The notes below the pieces were generated by a model. That model did no database searches, had not been told where the DNA came from, and saw only the letters and a program-made list of their open reading frames with translations. The translations under genes and the position numbers were made by a program. Below, one piece after another: positions 42,825 through 50,815 of a stretch of 64,000 nucleotides of DNA (position 1 is the stretch's first letter; each line of letters begins with the position of its first letter). Source of the stretch: Coriobacteriaceae bacterium (lineage in GTDB: Bacteria; Actinomycetota; Coriobacteriia; Coriobacteriales; Coriobacteriaceae); assembly GCA_902363125.1 (NCBI GenBank), contig CABIZD010000005.1, forward strand, positions 114,733 to 178,732, given 5' to 3'.

Positions 42825-42956
42825 CATCTACTACTTTTACTCCCGCACCCCTGACCATACGCCCCTATTTTCAAAAATCGCACGTTCGCTACCTGCGGTT
42901 TTAATATTGAGATTTTCATCGTGGTTCGAGATAAGCGAGCAAAAGTAGTAGATGGC
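42825..42956. repeat. Repeat family B element, copy 2
   Basis: The arms CATCTACTACTTTTACTC (42825-42842) and GAGCAAAAGTAGTAGATG (42939-42956) differ from perfect complementarity at one position. The inside carries AAAAATCGCA and CTACCTGCGGTTTT, the reverse complement of the inner part of copy 1. Confidence 0.7.
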
Positions 42957-43032
42957 CCCAATTCCTGGCCGAGGGCATCTCGCCGCTCCTCCACGGGAAA
43001 AAACGATCCGTTTTTCCTCCGCCCCCAGGGGG

Positions 43033-43515
43033 TCACGTGAGCAGGTTCTCGATGGGATCGGGTTCGGAGCCGGGGAGATAACGGATTTCTAGCTCTATGC
43101 CGAGCTCTTGCAGCTCTTTGAAGGCGGCGACATCTGCGTCGTCTACGGCGACTGCGTGCGTTATGGGGTGCTTGCCCTCCCCTACCTGCAAATGGCCTAT
43201 GCTGATCTTGGTAATGGGCACACCGCCCTTAACCAGCGCGAGCGCATCGACGGGTGAGGCCACCATAATCAGGATCCATTGACGCGGCGTTGCGGTATGA
43301 ATGATGTCGATGGTCCTTTGCACCGAGAAAAACCGTGTCCAAATGCCTTCTGGCGTCGCCACCCTCATGGGTGCCCATTGGCGCGGATCCGCCGCGATCT
43401 CATCGTTGACGATTAGGACAAGGTTGGAACCCACGGCTTCGTTCCACTGCTCAACGTCTTGTCCGTAAATGAAACGGTCGTCAATGCGTGTGAGAAGAAT
43501 CTTGGGTTGAGCCAT
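43033..43515 (-). CDS. Mannose-family PTS IIB-like protein lacking the active-site histidine
   Basis: A 160-residue protein homologous along its whole length to the IIB at 52779-53261 (RIDDRFIYGQ, TRFFSVQRTIDII, LVKGGVPITKISIGH, FKELQELGIELEIRYLPG). The phosphorylated histidine of the family motif (RLVHGQV) is tyrosine here, so phosphotransfer by the normal route should be lost. The ATG at 43515 matches the paralogue start. No IIC or IID gene is adjacent. It may be a decaying duplicate or a protein with a regulatory role. Confidence 0.8.
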   Translation of the reverse strand: MAQPKILLTRIDDRFIYGQDVEQWNEAVGSNLVLIVNDEIAADPRQWAPMRVATPEGIWTRFFSVQRTIDIIHTATPRQWILIMVASPVDALALVKGGVPITKISIGHLQVGEGKHPITHAVAVDDADVAAFKELQELGIELEIRYLPGSEPDPIENLLT

Positions 43516-43672
43516 GGCAGCCCCATTCTGTTTGAGACCCGTAAGAGCAAGACATCGCGTCTCCAATATTAGTGCATTTAAAGTGAGAAAAGCCGTCAGG
43601 ACCCTTGCGCGGATGTGCGATGTCCCGTATCATAGACAGCCGTTGACGCCTCAGTTGCGTCACTACATGGCC

Positions 43673-43748
43673 GCCAGCGTAGCTCAGTTGGTAGAGCACC
43701 GCTCTCGTAAAGCGGGGGTCACCGGTTCGAGCCCGGTCGCTGGCTCCA
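43673..43748 (+). tRNA. tRNA-Thr (anticodon CGT)
   Basis: A complete 76-nt cloverleaf. Acceptor GCCAGCG pairs with CGCTGGC. The D arm is GCTCAGTTGGTAGAGC, the anticodon stem CCGCT/AGCGG has loop CTCGTAA, and the T arm is ACCGGTTCGAGCCCGGT. The CCA end is encoded. The anticodon CGT at 43706-43708 reads ACG (Thr). Confidence 0.95.
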
Positions 43749-43759
43749 TTGCACAAGTT

Positions 43760-43782
43760 AGCCGCCTTCGGGCGGCTTTTTT
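43760..43782 (+). terminator. Terminator of tRNA-Thr
   Basis: AGCCGCC TTCG GGCGGCT followed by TTTTTG, 11 nt past the tRNA. Confidence 0.85.
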
Positions 43783-43852
43783 GTTGCCGATTTTGAGTGC
43801 GCGCGCCAATCCAAGCATCGCCACGTCGACAGCTCCCCTATTCAAAATCAGA

Positions 43853-43928
43853 AACCCCGCCAAACGTGATTTCCCTAGGGGAAACACGCTTAGCGGGGTC
43901 CTAGCGTGATTTCCCTAGGGGAATCACG
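43853..43928. repeat. Tandem 24-nt palindromes next to tRNA-Thr
   Basis: CGTGATTTCCC-TA-GGGGAAACACG (43865-43888) and the near-identical CGTGATTTCCC-TA-GGGGAATCACG (43905-43928) lie 40 nt apart. The first is nested in a larger stem ACCCCGC...GCGGGGT. They sit at the 3' end of the yhcH gene. Confidence 0.65.
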
Positions 43929-43959
43929 CCATAGACGAACAGCTCAGCCGAGCAGCGCG

Positions 43960-44433
43960 CTACTCCTCCCAGTAGGCGTCGGCAAGCAGCTTAAAGCAGA
44001 TCTTCTTGACCGGCTGTGCGCCATCACCCGGGAACTCAAGCGTGGGCATGTGAGGCTCGCCGGCAACAAACAGCGCAAACTTGTCGTCAGCAAGATCGCC
44101 GGCGATCGAGGCGTCAGAATCGACCAGATCGTAGTCGTCCTTCTCGTCAAACTCCTGAACCAGCGTCAGGCTGCCCGTGGCGACCTTAAAGGCCTCGCGA
44201 CCCTCGACGTCAATCTGCAGGTCGTGATAGCGCTGATGCGTCTCATAGTGAGCCTCGGCCTCAGGACGCGTCGTGGGAGCCATGACGTTCGCAAAGACCT
44301 TGTCGCCCAGAATCGGATGGCTGCCGACCTCGAGCTCCGCCGGATCGTTCTCCTCGAGCCAGTCGATCAGCACGTCGAGGCCCTTGAGCATTCCGCGGTA
44401 TTCCTCGATATCGCCCAGTGCACCGTAAATCAT
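43960..44433 (-). CDS. YhcH/YjgK/YiaL (EbgC-like) family protein
   Basis: A 157-residue cupin-fold protein. It begins MIYGALGDIEEY and contains AHYETHQRYHDLQIDVEGREAF with the metal-binding histidine/glutamate pattern, and FALFVAGEPHMPTLEFPGDG. Relatives are linked to sialic acid or beta-galactoside use, probably as anomerases or isomerases. It lies in an amino-sugar/tagatose gene region, downstream of a nagA fragment and the second lacC. Specific function unknown. Confidence 0.82.
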   Translation of the reverse strand: MIYGALGDIEEYRGMLKGLDVLIDWLEENDPAELEVGSHPILGDKVFANVMAPTTRPEAEAHYETHQRYHDLQIDVEGREAFKVATGSLTLVQEFDEKDDYDLVDSDASIAGDLADDKFALFVAGEPHMPTLEFPGDGAQPVKKICFKLLADAYWEE

Positions 44434-44465
44434 CTAAATCCCCTCTCGGATCGTTTCTTTGGCGG

Positions 44466-44597
44466 CTACTCGGCAAACGCGTTACCGACGCTGTTGCCAC
44501 CCACATACGTCTCGACCAGGCTAAGGTCGGGATTGAACACGACAAAGTCGGCGTCGCGCCCCAGCATAATGCTACCGCACTTGGCATCAGCTCTAAC
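44466..44597 (-). pseudogene. 3' fragment of an N-acetylglucosamine-6-phosphate deacetylase (nagA) gene
   Basis: The minus strand encodes AKCGSIMLGRDADFVVFN, LSLVETYVGG and SVGNAFAE plus a stop. This matches the last ~43 residues of the intact gene at 47332 (KCGSIMPGRDADFVVFD ... VGNAFTE). No start or upstream part exists; the second lacC gene ends 40 nt away. It is a remnant of a duplicated or rearranged nagA. Confidence 0.8.
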
Positions 44598-44637
44598 CAC
44601 AAACAAGCAAGCGATGCCGGGGGCGACGCCCAAGCTC

Positions 44638-45573
44638 TTACAGCTCGGTCACGACAACGCCGTTATAGACCTCGTCCCAACGGTCCATGACCAGATGGCC
44701 GGTCATGGGATCCATGGCATTGAGCTTGCCGCAGGTGTTGGCGGTACGCAGTACCGTCTCGTCATCCGCGCCAGCAGCAATCGCATGTGCGAAGCCGGCA
44801 ATGGTCGAATCGCCAGAGCCCGTAGCGTTAACGGCGGGGATATCGGGGGTCTTGGCGCGGAACGCACGGCCGTTATGGAAGCCCACGGAACCGGCAGCGC
44901 CCATGGACACGACGACCCAGGGGATATCGGAGAAGCGGGCATCAGAGGCGAGCGCGGAGCGGAGCTCATCAACATCGTCGGTGGTAAAGCTCGTGCCCAA
45001 AAGGCCGTTGATCTCGGTCAGGTTAGGCTTGACCAGCTCGGGCTTAACTTCGGACTTAAGGGCGGCCTCGAGCGAAGCACCCGAGGTATCGAGCAGCACC
45101 TTGGCGCCGGCGTTCTCGGCAATGCCCGTGATCTTGGCATAGTAGTCCGCCTCGACGCCGCGGGGCAGCGAACCCGAGATGGTGACGACGTCGGCCTTGC
45201 CCGCAAGCTCGGTAAACTTGGCGGTAAAGGCATCGAGCTCCTCGGGGGCAATCGTCGGGCCGCTCTCGAGCAGCTCGGTCTGGTTGCCGGCGTGGAGGAT
45301 GTTGAGGCAAATACGAGTCTCGCCCTTGATGGGCACAAAGTCGTTGTTAATACCGTTGGCGTCCATGAGCTCAGCCATGTAGGCGCCCATGTGACCGCCG
45401 AGCAGACCGGTTGCCACAACGTCGTCGCCCAGCTGACCCAGCACACGGGCCACGTTGAGGCCCTTGCCGCCGGCGGTCTTTTCGGGCGTCACACGGTTGA
45501 CGTCGTCGATAACGAGCTCATCGAGCTGATAGCGCGTATCGACAGACGGGTTCATCGTAACGGTGAGGATCAT
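44638..45573 (-). CDS. lacC: Tagatose-6-phosphate kinase / 1-phosphofructokinase family (copy 2)
   Basis: A 311-residue PfkB kinase, colinear and highly similar to the copy at 17946-18881, with GGKGLNVARVLGQLG and NATGSGDSTIAGF intact. It follows an epimerase-like gene in the same order as copy 1. In this neighbourhood (deacetylase, AgaS, mannose-type PTS) it would phosphorylate the tagatose-6-phosphate made from galactosamine-6-phosphate. 1-Phosphofructokinase activity is not excluded. Confidence 0.87.
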   Translation of the reverse strand: MILTVTMNPSVDTRYQLDELVIDDVNRVTPEKTAGGKGLNVARVLGQLGDDVVATGLLGGHMGAYMAELMDANGINNDFVPIKGETRICLNILHAGNQTELLESGPTIAPEELDAFTAKFTELAGKADVVTISGSLPRGVEADYYAKITGIAENAGAKVLLDTSGASLEAALKSEVKPELVKPNLTEINGLLGTSFTTDDVDELRSALASDARFSDIPWVVVSMGAAGSVGFHNGRAFRAKTPDIPAVNATGSGDSTIAGFAHAIAAGADDETVLRTANTCGKLNAMDPMTGHLVMDRWDEVYNGVVVTEL

Positions 45574-45632
45574 TTTTAGCTCCTTATCTCGCAGGCTCCT
45601 TGTGCCTCGCGATACGAGTCGACAAAACGGAA

Positions 45633-46514
45633 TTACAGAATCTCAATCGTGAACGAGCGAACGACGGTCTCCTTGGGCTTGGCGATAAGGCAGCCGCGCT
45701 TATGCTCAAGCACGTCGTCCTCATCGGAACAGGTCGAAAGACCGCCCCAAGGCTCAACCGCCACAAAATCGCCCTCGGGCTTACTCCACACGATGAGATA
45801 CGGGAAACCCTCAAAGCTCAAGCGAACGCCCTTGTCCTCGCCCTTCTTGGAAAGCGTGACCTGACGGCTCTCGAGCACGTCAAAGATGGTCTCCGCTAAA
45901 TCGAAGAGCTCATGCGACAGAGGCAGCGTCTTTCCCACCATGGGGTTCTTGGAGCGCCTGGCCACGTCAATCAAGCCAGTCGAAGGGACAGCGGTGCAAA
46001 GCTCCGCAGCCTCGTCTTTCTCAAAGCGCAGTTCGTAGTCCGTATAGGCCTCGCCCTCATCGAGTGGACACCTAAAGCCGGGATGCCCACCGATAAAGAA
46101 CGGCATGTCCTCGGTTCCCTCGTTGGTCACCTCATAGGAGACGCGCACGGCGGTATCCTCGAGCGTATAACGGGCGACAAGCTTAAACGGATACGGATAA
46201 TCGCTCAGCAGCGCGGCGTTATCCTCCGAAGCCAGGTACATCGCCAGCTCGTTCTCGCCTTGGCTCAGCAGCTTCCACTCCTGCTTGCGCGCAAAGCCGT
46301 GGCGAGCGAGCTTTACATGATGCCCGGCAAACGTCATGGCGCTACCATCGCGCAGGCCTCCGCAAATCGGAAAGCAGATCGGCGCCTGGCCGGACCACAC
46401 GGCGGGATCGCCCTGCCACAGATACTCGCGACCTCCAGCCTCGATCGAGGTAAACGAACCGCCAGCCGTGGAAACCTTAATAGAAATCGAATCGTTGGAA
46501 AGAGCGTATTCCAT
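45633..46514 (-). CDS. Aldose 1-epimerase-family protein (copy 2)
   Basis: A 293-residue LacX-like protein with the same length and order as copy 1 (18938-19819). Shared segments include GGSFTSIEAGGREYLWQGDP and the C-terminal WSKPEGDFVAVEPWGGLSTC. AAAGGATGG lies before the ATG at 46514. The longer open frame upstream is not conserved with copy 1. It is divergent from a flavodoxin-like gene. Confidence 0.85.
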   Translation of the reverse strand: MEYALSNDSISIKVSTAGGSFTSIEAGGREYLWQGDPAVWSGQAPICFPICGGLRDGSAMTFAGHHVKLARHGFARKQEWKLLSQGENELAMYLASEDNAALLSDYPYPFKLVARYTLEDTAVRVSYEVTNEGTEDMPFFIGGHPGFRCPLDEGEAYTDYELRFEKDEAAELCTAVPSTGLIDVARRSKNPMVGKTLPLSHELFDLAETIFDVLESRQVTLSKKGEDKGVRLSFEGFPYLIVWSKPEGDFVAVEPWGGLSTCSDEDDVLEHKRGCLIAKPKETVVRSFTIEIL

Positions 46515-46671
46515 TGCCCATCCTTTCGAACAACTGCTTTTTTGCTCGCAAGTACCCGTCTCGGCCCTGACCAAAGGACAAACCCGCACGTTCATCGATG
46601 TGTCCGGTATCCCAGCCATGCAACGGGGTACCATACAGACATTGATGCAATTACAGCTGAAAGGCCTTCTT

Positions 46672-47256
46672 ATGCGAACCATCATCCTCTACGCCTCGCG
46701 CCATCACGGCAATACAAAAATGCTCGTGGACGCCATCGTCGAGGCACACCCCGAGATCGATACCCTCGACGTCAAGACGCTCGGTAAAAACGAGTACCCC
46801 AACCTGCACGAATATCATCTGATCGGTGTCGCCACGGGCATCTATTACTCCGAGATCGACAAGGACATGGCACGCGTGCTCACGAACGTGCTGCAGCCGC
46901 AGGACAAGGTGTTTGGCCTTATGACCTACGGTGGCAAAAACAAGTGGTACGGCAAGGATATCGATGGCATCTGCCGCATGAGGCAGGCCATCTTTATGGG
47001 TATCTACGGCTGCCCCGGCTTTGATACGTGGGGGCCGTTCAAACTCGCCGGCGGTGTCCAAAAGGGACACCCGACCGCTGAGGAAATTAAGGGCGCCGTC
47101 GACTTCTTCGACAAGATCGAAGACGAGTATGGCGACATCATCGTCGAAGAGTACGCCAAGCGCGAGAAGCGTCTAGCATACGAGAAGGAGCATCCTGCAG
47201 GAGGCCTGGTGGCCGGCGTCAAGCGCACGGCAAAGAAGATCGCTAACAAGCTGTAA
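46672..47256 (+). CDS. Flavodoxin-like protein
   Basis: A 194-residue protein. The N-terminal phosphate loop YASRHHGNTKMLVDAI and a YYSEIDKDM segment fit a flavodoxin fold, with GLMTYGGKNKWYG in the FMN ring-binding area. A basic C-terminal extension (~155-194, KREKRLAYEKE) is unusual for flavodoxin. AAAGG precedes the ATG at 46672. It may transfer electrons or act as a flavodoxin-domain oxidoreductase; partners are unknown. Confidence 0.8.
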   Translation: MRTIILYASRHHGNTKMLVDAIVEAHPEIDTLDVKTLGKNEYPNLHEYHLIGVATGIYYSEIDKDMARVLTNVLQPQDKVFGLMTYGGKNKWYGKDIDGICRMRQAIFMGIYGCPGFDTWGPFKLAGGVQKGHPTAEEIKGAVDFFDKIEDEYGDIIVEEYAKREKRLAYEKEHPAGGLVAGVKRTAKKIANKL

Positions 47257-47287
47257 CTGTGAAGGTGCTTTTGAGCGTTTAACCCAT

Positions 47288-47326
47288 ACGGCGGGTCCGA
47301 GCAGATTCGGGCCCGCCGTCTTTTTC
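47288..47326 (+). terminator. Terminator of the flavodoxin-like gene
   Basis: ACGGCGGGTCCGA...TCGGGCCCGCCGT stem followed by CTTTTTC. Confidence 0.85.
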
Positions 47327-47331
47327 TATCG

Positions 47332-48501
47332 CTACTCGGTAAAGGCGTTGCCGACGCTCTGGCCGCCAACATACGTCTCGACGAGGGTGAGCTCGTGGTC
47401 GAACACGACAAAGTCGGCGTCGCGACCCGGCATGATGCTGCCGCACTTATCCTCGATGTGCGCGGAGCGTGCCGGCACCTCGGTTGCCATGCGAATGGCG
47501 ATATCGGCGCTGGCGATGCCCCAGTCGACGATGTTCTTGACGCCCTGGGCAAGCGTGAGCACCGAGCCGGCAATGCTCTTGCCGTCGGCGAGCCAGCACA
47601 GGTTGTCCTTCATGATGACGTCCATACCACCACTGGTGTAGCTGCCCTCGGGCATGCCGCCGCAACCCAGGCAGTCGGTGATGAGCACCGTGTGCTGCCA
47701 GCCCTTTGCCTGCAGCAGCGCCTTAATGGCGGCAGGGTTTACGTGCTTGCCGTCACAGATGATCTCGGCGTAGGTCTCGGGCGTGGACATGGCAGCACCC
47801 ACGACACCGGGCTCACGGTGATGCAGCCCGCGCTGGCCGTTATAGGTATGCGTAAAGCAGCTGGCACCAGCGTTGATGGCGGCAATGCACTCATCGTAGG
47901 TGGCGTCGGAGTGACCGATGCTGGTCACCACACCCTTGGCGTTCAGAGCAGCCGCATAAGCAGCGGCACCGTCGCGCTCGGCCGCCATGGCACTCTTAAC
48001 GATGCGACCACCCGCAGCCTCCTGCCACTGATCGAAGACCTCCTCGGAGGGATCGATCAGATATGCAGGGTTCTGCGCGCCCACGTGCTTCATGGTAAAG
48101 AAGGGGCCCTCCAGGTAGATGCCCTGAATGCGAGCACCGCAGAAGTCGGGGCCGCGACCCTCGTCCGCCTGGGCGATGGCGGCGCAGGCATCCTTGATCT
48201 GCTCGACGCCATCGGTGAACGTCGTGGGAAGCCAGCTGGTGGTACCGCGACGGGCGAGCTCGGTCGAGCTGATATCGATGCCCTCGGGGTCGTTATCGGT
48301 AGTTGAGTGGTTGTAGAAGCCATGGATGTGAGTATCGACCATACCCGGCGCGATCCACGATCCCGTGTAGTCCTTAATCTCGCAAGAGGGCTCGTCGGCC
48401 TGCCAGGCGCCAAAGACGCCGTCTTCGACCATGAGATAGCCGCCCAGCTGCGGGCCTGCCGGCAAGAAGAACTTGTCAGCCTTAATTGCGTACGTGCTCA
48501 T
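47332..48501 (-). CDS. nagA: N-acetylglucosamine/galactosamine-6-phosphate deacetylase
   Basis: A 389-residue amidohydrolase that removes acetate from an N-acetylhexosamine-6-phosphate. The metal motif is MVDTHIHGFYNH; GIYLEGPFFTMKHVGAQNP, SIGHSDATYDEC, GLHHREPGVVGA and VLITDCLGCGGM are family blocks. AGGAG precedes the ATG at 48501. The next gene upstream, agaS, and the PTS suggest that N-acetylgalactosamine-6-phosphate (AgaA role) may be the real substrate. NagA is the conservative name. Confidence 0.9.
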   Translation of the reverse strand: MSTYAIKADKFFLPAGPQLGGYLMVEDGVFGAWQADEPSCEIKDYTGSWIAPGMVDTHIHGFYNHSTTDNDPEGIDISSTELARRGTTSWLPTTFTDGVEQIKDACAAIAQADEGRGPDFCGARIQGIYLEGPFFTMKHVGAQNPAYLIDPSEEVFDQWQEAAGGRIVKSAMAAERDGAAAYAAALNAKGVVTSIGHSDATYDECIAAINAGASCFTHTYNGQRGLHHREPGVVGAAMSTPETYAEIICDGKHVNPAAIKALLQAKGWQHTVLITDCLGCGGMPEGSYTSGGMDVIMKDNLCWLADGKSIAGSVLTLAQGVKNIVDWGIASADIAIRMATEVPARSAHIEDKCGSIMPGRDADFVVFDHELTLVETYVGGQSVGNAFTE

Positions 48502-48561
48502 ATGCACTCCTTGCTTCTAAAGCAGTTGACTGTGGTGATGCTTATACCCAGCTCACGTAAA

Positions 48562-48602
48562 ACAAAAAGCGCCCGCCCGCCGTTATGAGCGGACGGGCGC
48601 CC
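48562..48602 (-). terminator. Terminator of agaS
   Basis: Minus strand: GCGCCCGTCCGC...GCGGGCGGGCGC stem followed by TTTTTG. Confidence 0.8.
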
Positions 48603-48618
48603 TTACAGGGGGACGCGA

Positions 48619-49785
48619 TTAAGCGGTGAAGGGGTGAATCGTCACGCCCTTAACCACGCGGTTGACCGTGCCGGTGGGGCTCGGCGTATCGGGCGTGTTG
48701 CCCACGCGCACGGAGTTGAGCAGGCTGATAGCCTGGGCAAACATCACGAACGGCAGAGCAAGGTAGCCCTCGGGAAGTGCCTCGTAGCCCTTAAAGGTGA
48801 AGGACTCACCCTCATAGACGGTGGCACCTTCCTGCTGAACGGCGATGGTGTGCTGAGCGATCTCGTCGCCACCGATCTCGTTGAGGATGTCGATATCGTA
48901 CTGACGGGTGTAGGCGTCGTTGTTGACGAACACGAAGACGAGCGTTTTGTCGTCGACGAAAGACTTAGGTCCGTGACGATAGCCCATGGAGGTGTCGTAG
49001 GAAGTAGCGACCAGACCGTGAGCGAGCTCGAGGATCTTGAGCTGGCTCTCCTGGGCAAGGCCACCGAAGGAGCCAGAGCCCAAGTAGGTCACGCGGTTGA
49101 AGTCGCCAGCCAGGTAATCGGCGATCTCAGGCTCACGGGAGATGACCTCCTCGCCCATCTTGGCAATCGTCTCGACCCACTCGGCCTTCTGCTCGTCAGA
49201 GGCAGTGTCGAAAATAAGAGTGGAGAGCAGGGTCATGCAGGAATAAGAACCGGTCATGGCGAAGCCCTTGTCGTTGGCGCGCGGAATGAGCAGCGTCAGC
49301 GCGTTGGGATCATCGGCAGACTCGACGGCGAGCTTGCCCTCGGGAGCGCAGGTGATGTTGAGGAACTTGACGTTGTGGACGAGCTCCTTGGCAACGGCAA
49401 CGGCGGCAAGGCTCTCGGGGCTGTTGCCAGAGCGGGCAAAGGAAACCACGAGCGTGGGATCCTCGGCGCGCAAGAAGTCGCGCGGGGCGCTCACGATGTC
49501 GGTCGTGGCGATGGGCTTAAAGTCGTAGAGATCAGTGTTGCCAGCGTGACGCAGGTACGGGGCGCAGGTATCACCAACATAGTCGGACGTACCGGCACCG
49601 GTGAAGACAACGGACAGACGGCCCTCGCCCATAGCGCGAGCCTCGGCCAGAAAGGCCTCGATGGCCTCCTTGTTCTCGCGATAGATGTTGAGCGTATCAC
49701 GCCAAAGCTCGGGCTGCTGAGCAATCTCGGCCGTGGTGATCTGGGCGCCGAGCTCGGTGAGCTCCTCGACACTCTTCTCGAACAT
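48619..49785 (-). CDS. agaS: SIS-domain aldose-ketose isomerase/deaminase AgaS
   Basis: A 388-residue protein with two SIS domains. VVFTGAGTSDYVGD near residue 60 and SFARSGNSPESLAA near 115 form the sugar-phosphate site. GSGSFGGLAQES and MGYRHGPKSFVDD lie in the second domain. AgaS converts galactosamine-6-phosphate to tagatose-6-phosphate with loss of ammonia. GAGAGAGG precedes the ATG. A GntR-type operator overlaps its promoter, and the GntR gene lies immediately upstream. Confidence 0.9.
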   Translation of the reverse strand: MFEKSVEELTELGAQITTAEIAQQPELWRDTLNIYRENKEAIEAFLAEARAMGEGRLSVVFTGAGTSDYVGDTCAPYLRHAGNTDLYDFKPIATTDIVSAPRDFLRAEDPTLVVSFARSGNSPESLAAVAVAKELVHNVKFLNITCAPEGKLAVESADDPNALTLLIPRANDKGFAMTGSYSCMTLLSTLIFDTASDEQKAEWVETIAKMGEEVISREPEIADYLAGDFNRVTYLGSGSFGGLAQESQLKILELAHGLVATSYDTSMGYRHGPKSFVDDKTLVFVFVNNDAYTRQYDIDILNEIGGDEIAQHTIAVQQEGATVYEGESFTFKGYEALPEGYLALPFVMFAQAISLLNSVRVGNTPDTPSPTGTVNRVVKGVTIHPFTA

Positions 49786-49824
49786 TTCTAATACCTCTCT
49801 CTAGAAGTAATCCTCTGACGTGCA

Positions 49825-49860
49825 ATTATACACTTCGGTTGGTTATCTGGTAGTAACCAG
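49825..49860 (-). promoter_or_regulatory. agaS promoter with overlapping GntR-type operator
   Basis: A minus-strand -10 box TATAAT is at 49825-49830. The palindrome CTGGTAGTAACCAG (49847-49860) covers the expected -35 position and resembles the TGGT-N4-ACCA sites of NagR-like regulators. Confidence 0.65.
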
Positions 49861-49899
49861 TTAAATGCAAAGAATCACCATATGGATACGATGCGAACA

Positions 49900-50631
49900 C
49901 TAGTTACTACGCTGGTGATAAACCTTGTATTTAAACTGATCGGCACGAGCAACCGAGAGCGTATACTCCACAACCTCGTTTGACTCGTTATACGTAGTCC
50001 TGACCAAATCGAGCACAGGCGAGCCCTCGACAATTCCCAAAAGATGGGCATCGGTGGGACGGGCTATGCTCGCATAGAACTCCTCTTCAGCCACGCGTAT
50101 CTTTTGCTGAAAGTCTTGCTCAATCACATCGTAAAGCGGCTTACGCTCCAGCAGCGGTCGCTTTAGGGACAGAAATTGACGAACCGGTAGATAGCTGCGT
50201 TCGACCATCATGGGCATGTTGTCGGCAGAACGAAGGCGTTTGAGCTTAAAAATACGATCACCGATACGCAATCCCATATGCTCGGCCAGATTCTTATCGG
50301 CCTCCATCTCGCAAAACTCGAGAATCGTGGTCGCGGGGTCGCGACCCATCGCGCGCATCTGCTCGGTAAAGCTGTAGGACTGCATAAGATTGGTTGCCTT
50401 TGCCGAACGGTCGGTCACAAAGGTACCGCGACCGTGCTGCCGAACCACCAGTCCTAAACGCTCCAGTTCCTGCAGAGCCAGGCGTACCGTAGTGCGCGAG
50501 AGACCATAGCGCTCCGAAAGTTCGCGCTCGGAAGGAATCATGTCACCGGCGCGATATTCATGGTTGATCTTTTCGGTCAGAATATCGACCAGCTGATCGT
50601 ACAGCGGTTGCTTACGCGCTCCGATCGCCAT
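49900..50631 (-). CDS. GntR/HutC-family regulator (NagR/AgaR-like) with UTRA domain
   Basis: A 243-residue regulator. The winged helix-turn-helix reads IPSERELSERYGLSRTTVRLALQELERLGLV, followed by RQHGRGTFV. The UTRA ligand domain (~80-243) has RSADNMPMMVERSYLP. GGGAGG precedes the ATG at 50631. Matching palindromes stand before agaS and before the mannose-type PTS operon, so it probably represses both until an amino-sugar phosphate binds. Confidence 0.88.
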   Translation of the reverse strand: MAIGARKQPLYDQLVDILTEKINHEYRAGDMIPSERELSERYGLSRTTVRLALQELERLGLVVRQHGRGTFVTDRSAKATNLMQSYSFTEQMRAMGRDPATTILEFCEMEADKNLAEHMGLRIGDRIFKLKRLRSADNMPMMVERSYLPVRQFLSLKRPLLERKPLYDVIEQDFQQKIRVAEEEFYASIARPTDAHLLGIVEGSPVLDLVRTTYNESNEVVEYTLSVARADQFKYKVYHQRSN

Positions 50632-50711
50632 CCTATCCTCCCATTTTCTCAAACTCGGCTACTACCTAGGGTGTTAAGCATTATCGGCCTGCAACACCCG
50701 AATCATCAAGA

Positions 50712-50749
50712 AAACAAAAGCCGCGCGCTCTTTCGAGCACGCGGCTTTT
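50712..50749 (-). terminator. Terminator of the mannose-type PTS operon
   Basis: Minus strand: AAAAGCCGCGTGCTC...GAGCGCGCGGCTTTTG, located after the IID stop. Confidence 0.85.
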
Positions 50750-50815
50750 AACATACACATGGCTTAAGGGGTCGGGGTGTGAGCCGCGTAGGGACACACC
50801 CCTCAAGCTAGAGCC

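Noticed and set aside
43673..43748. tRNA-Thr as the attachment site of an integrated element
   Set aside because: No integrase and no duplicated tRNA 3' end were found in the window.
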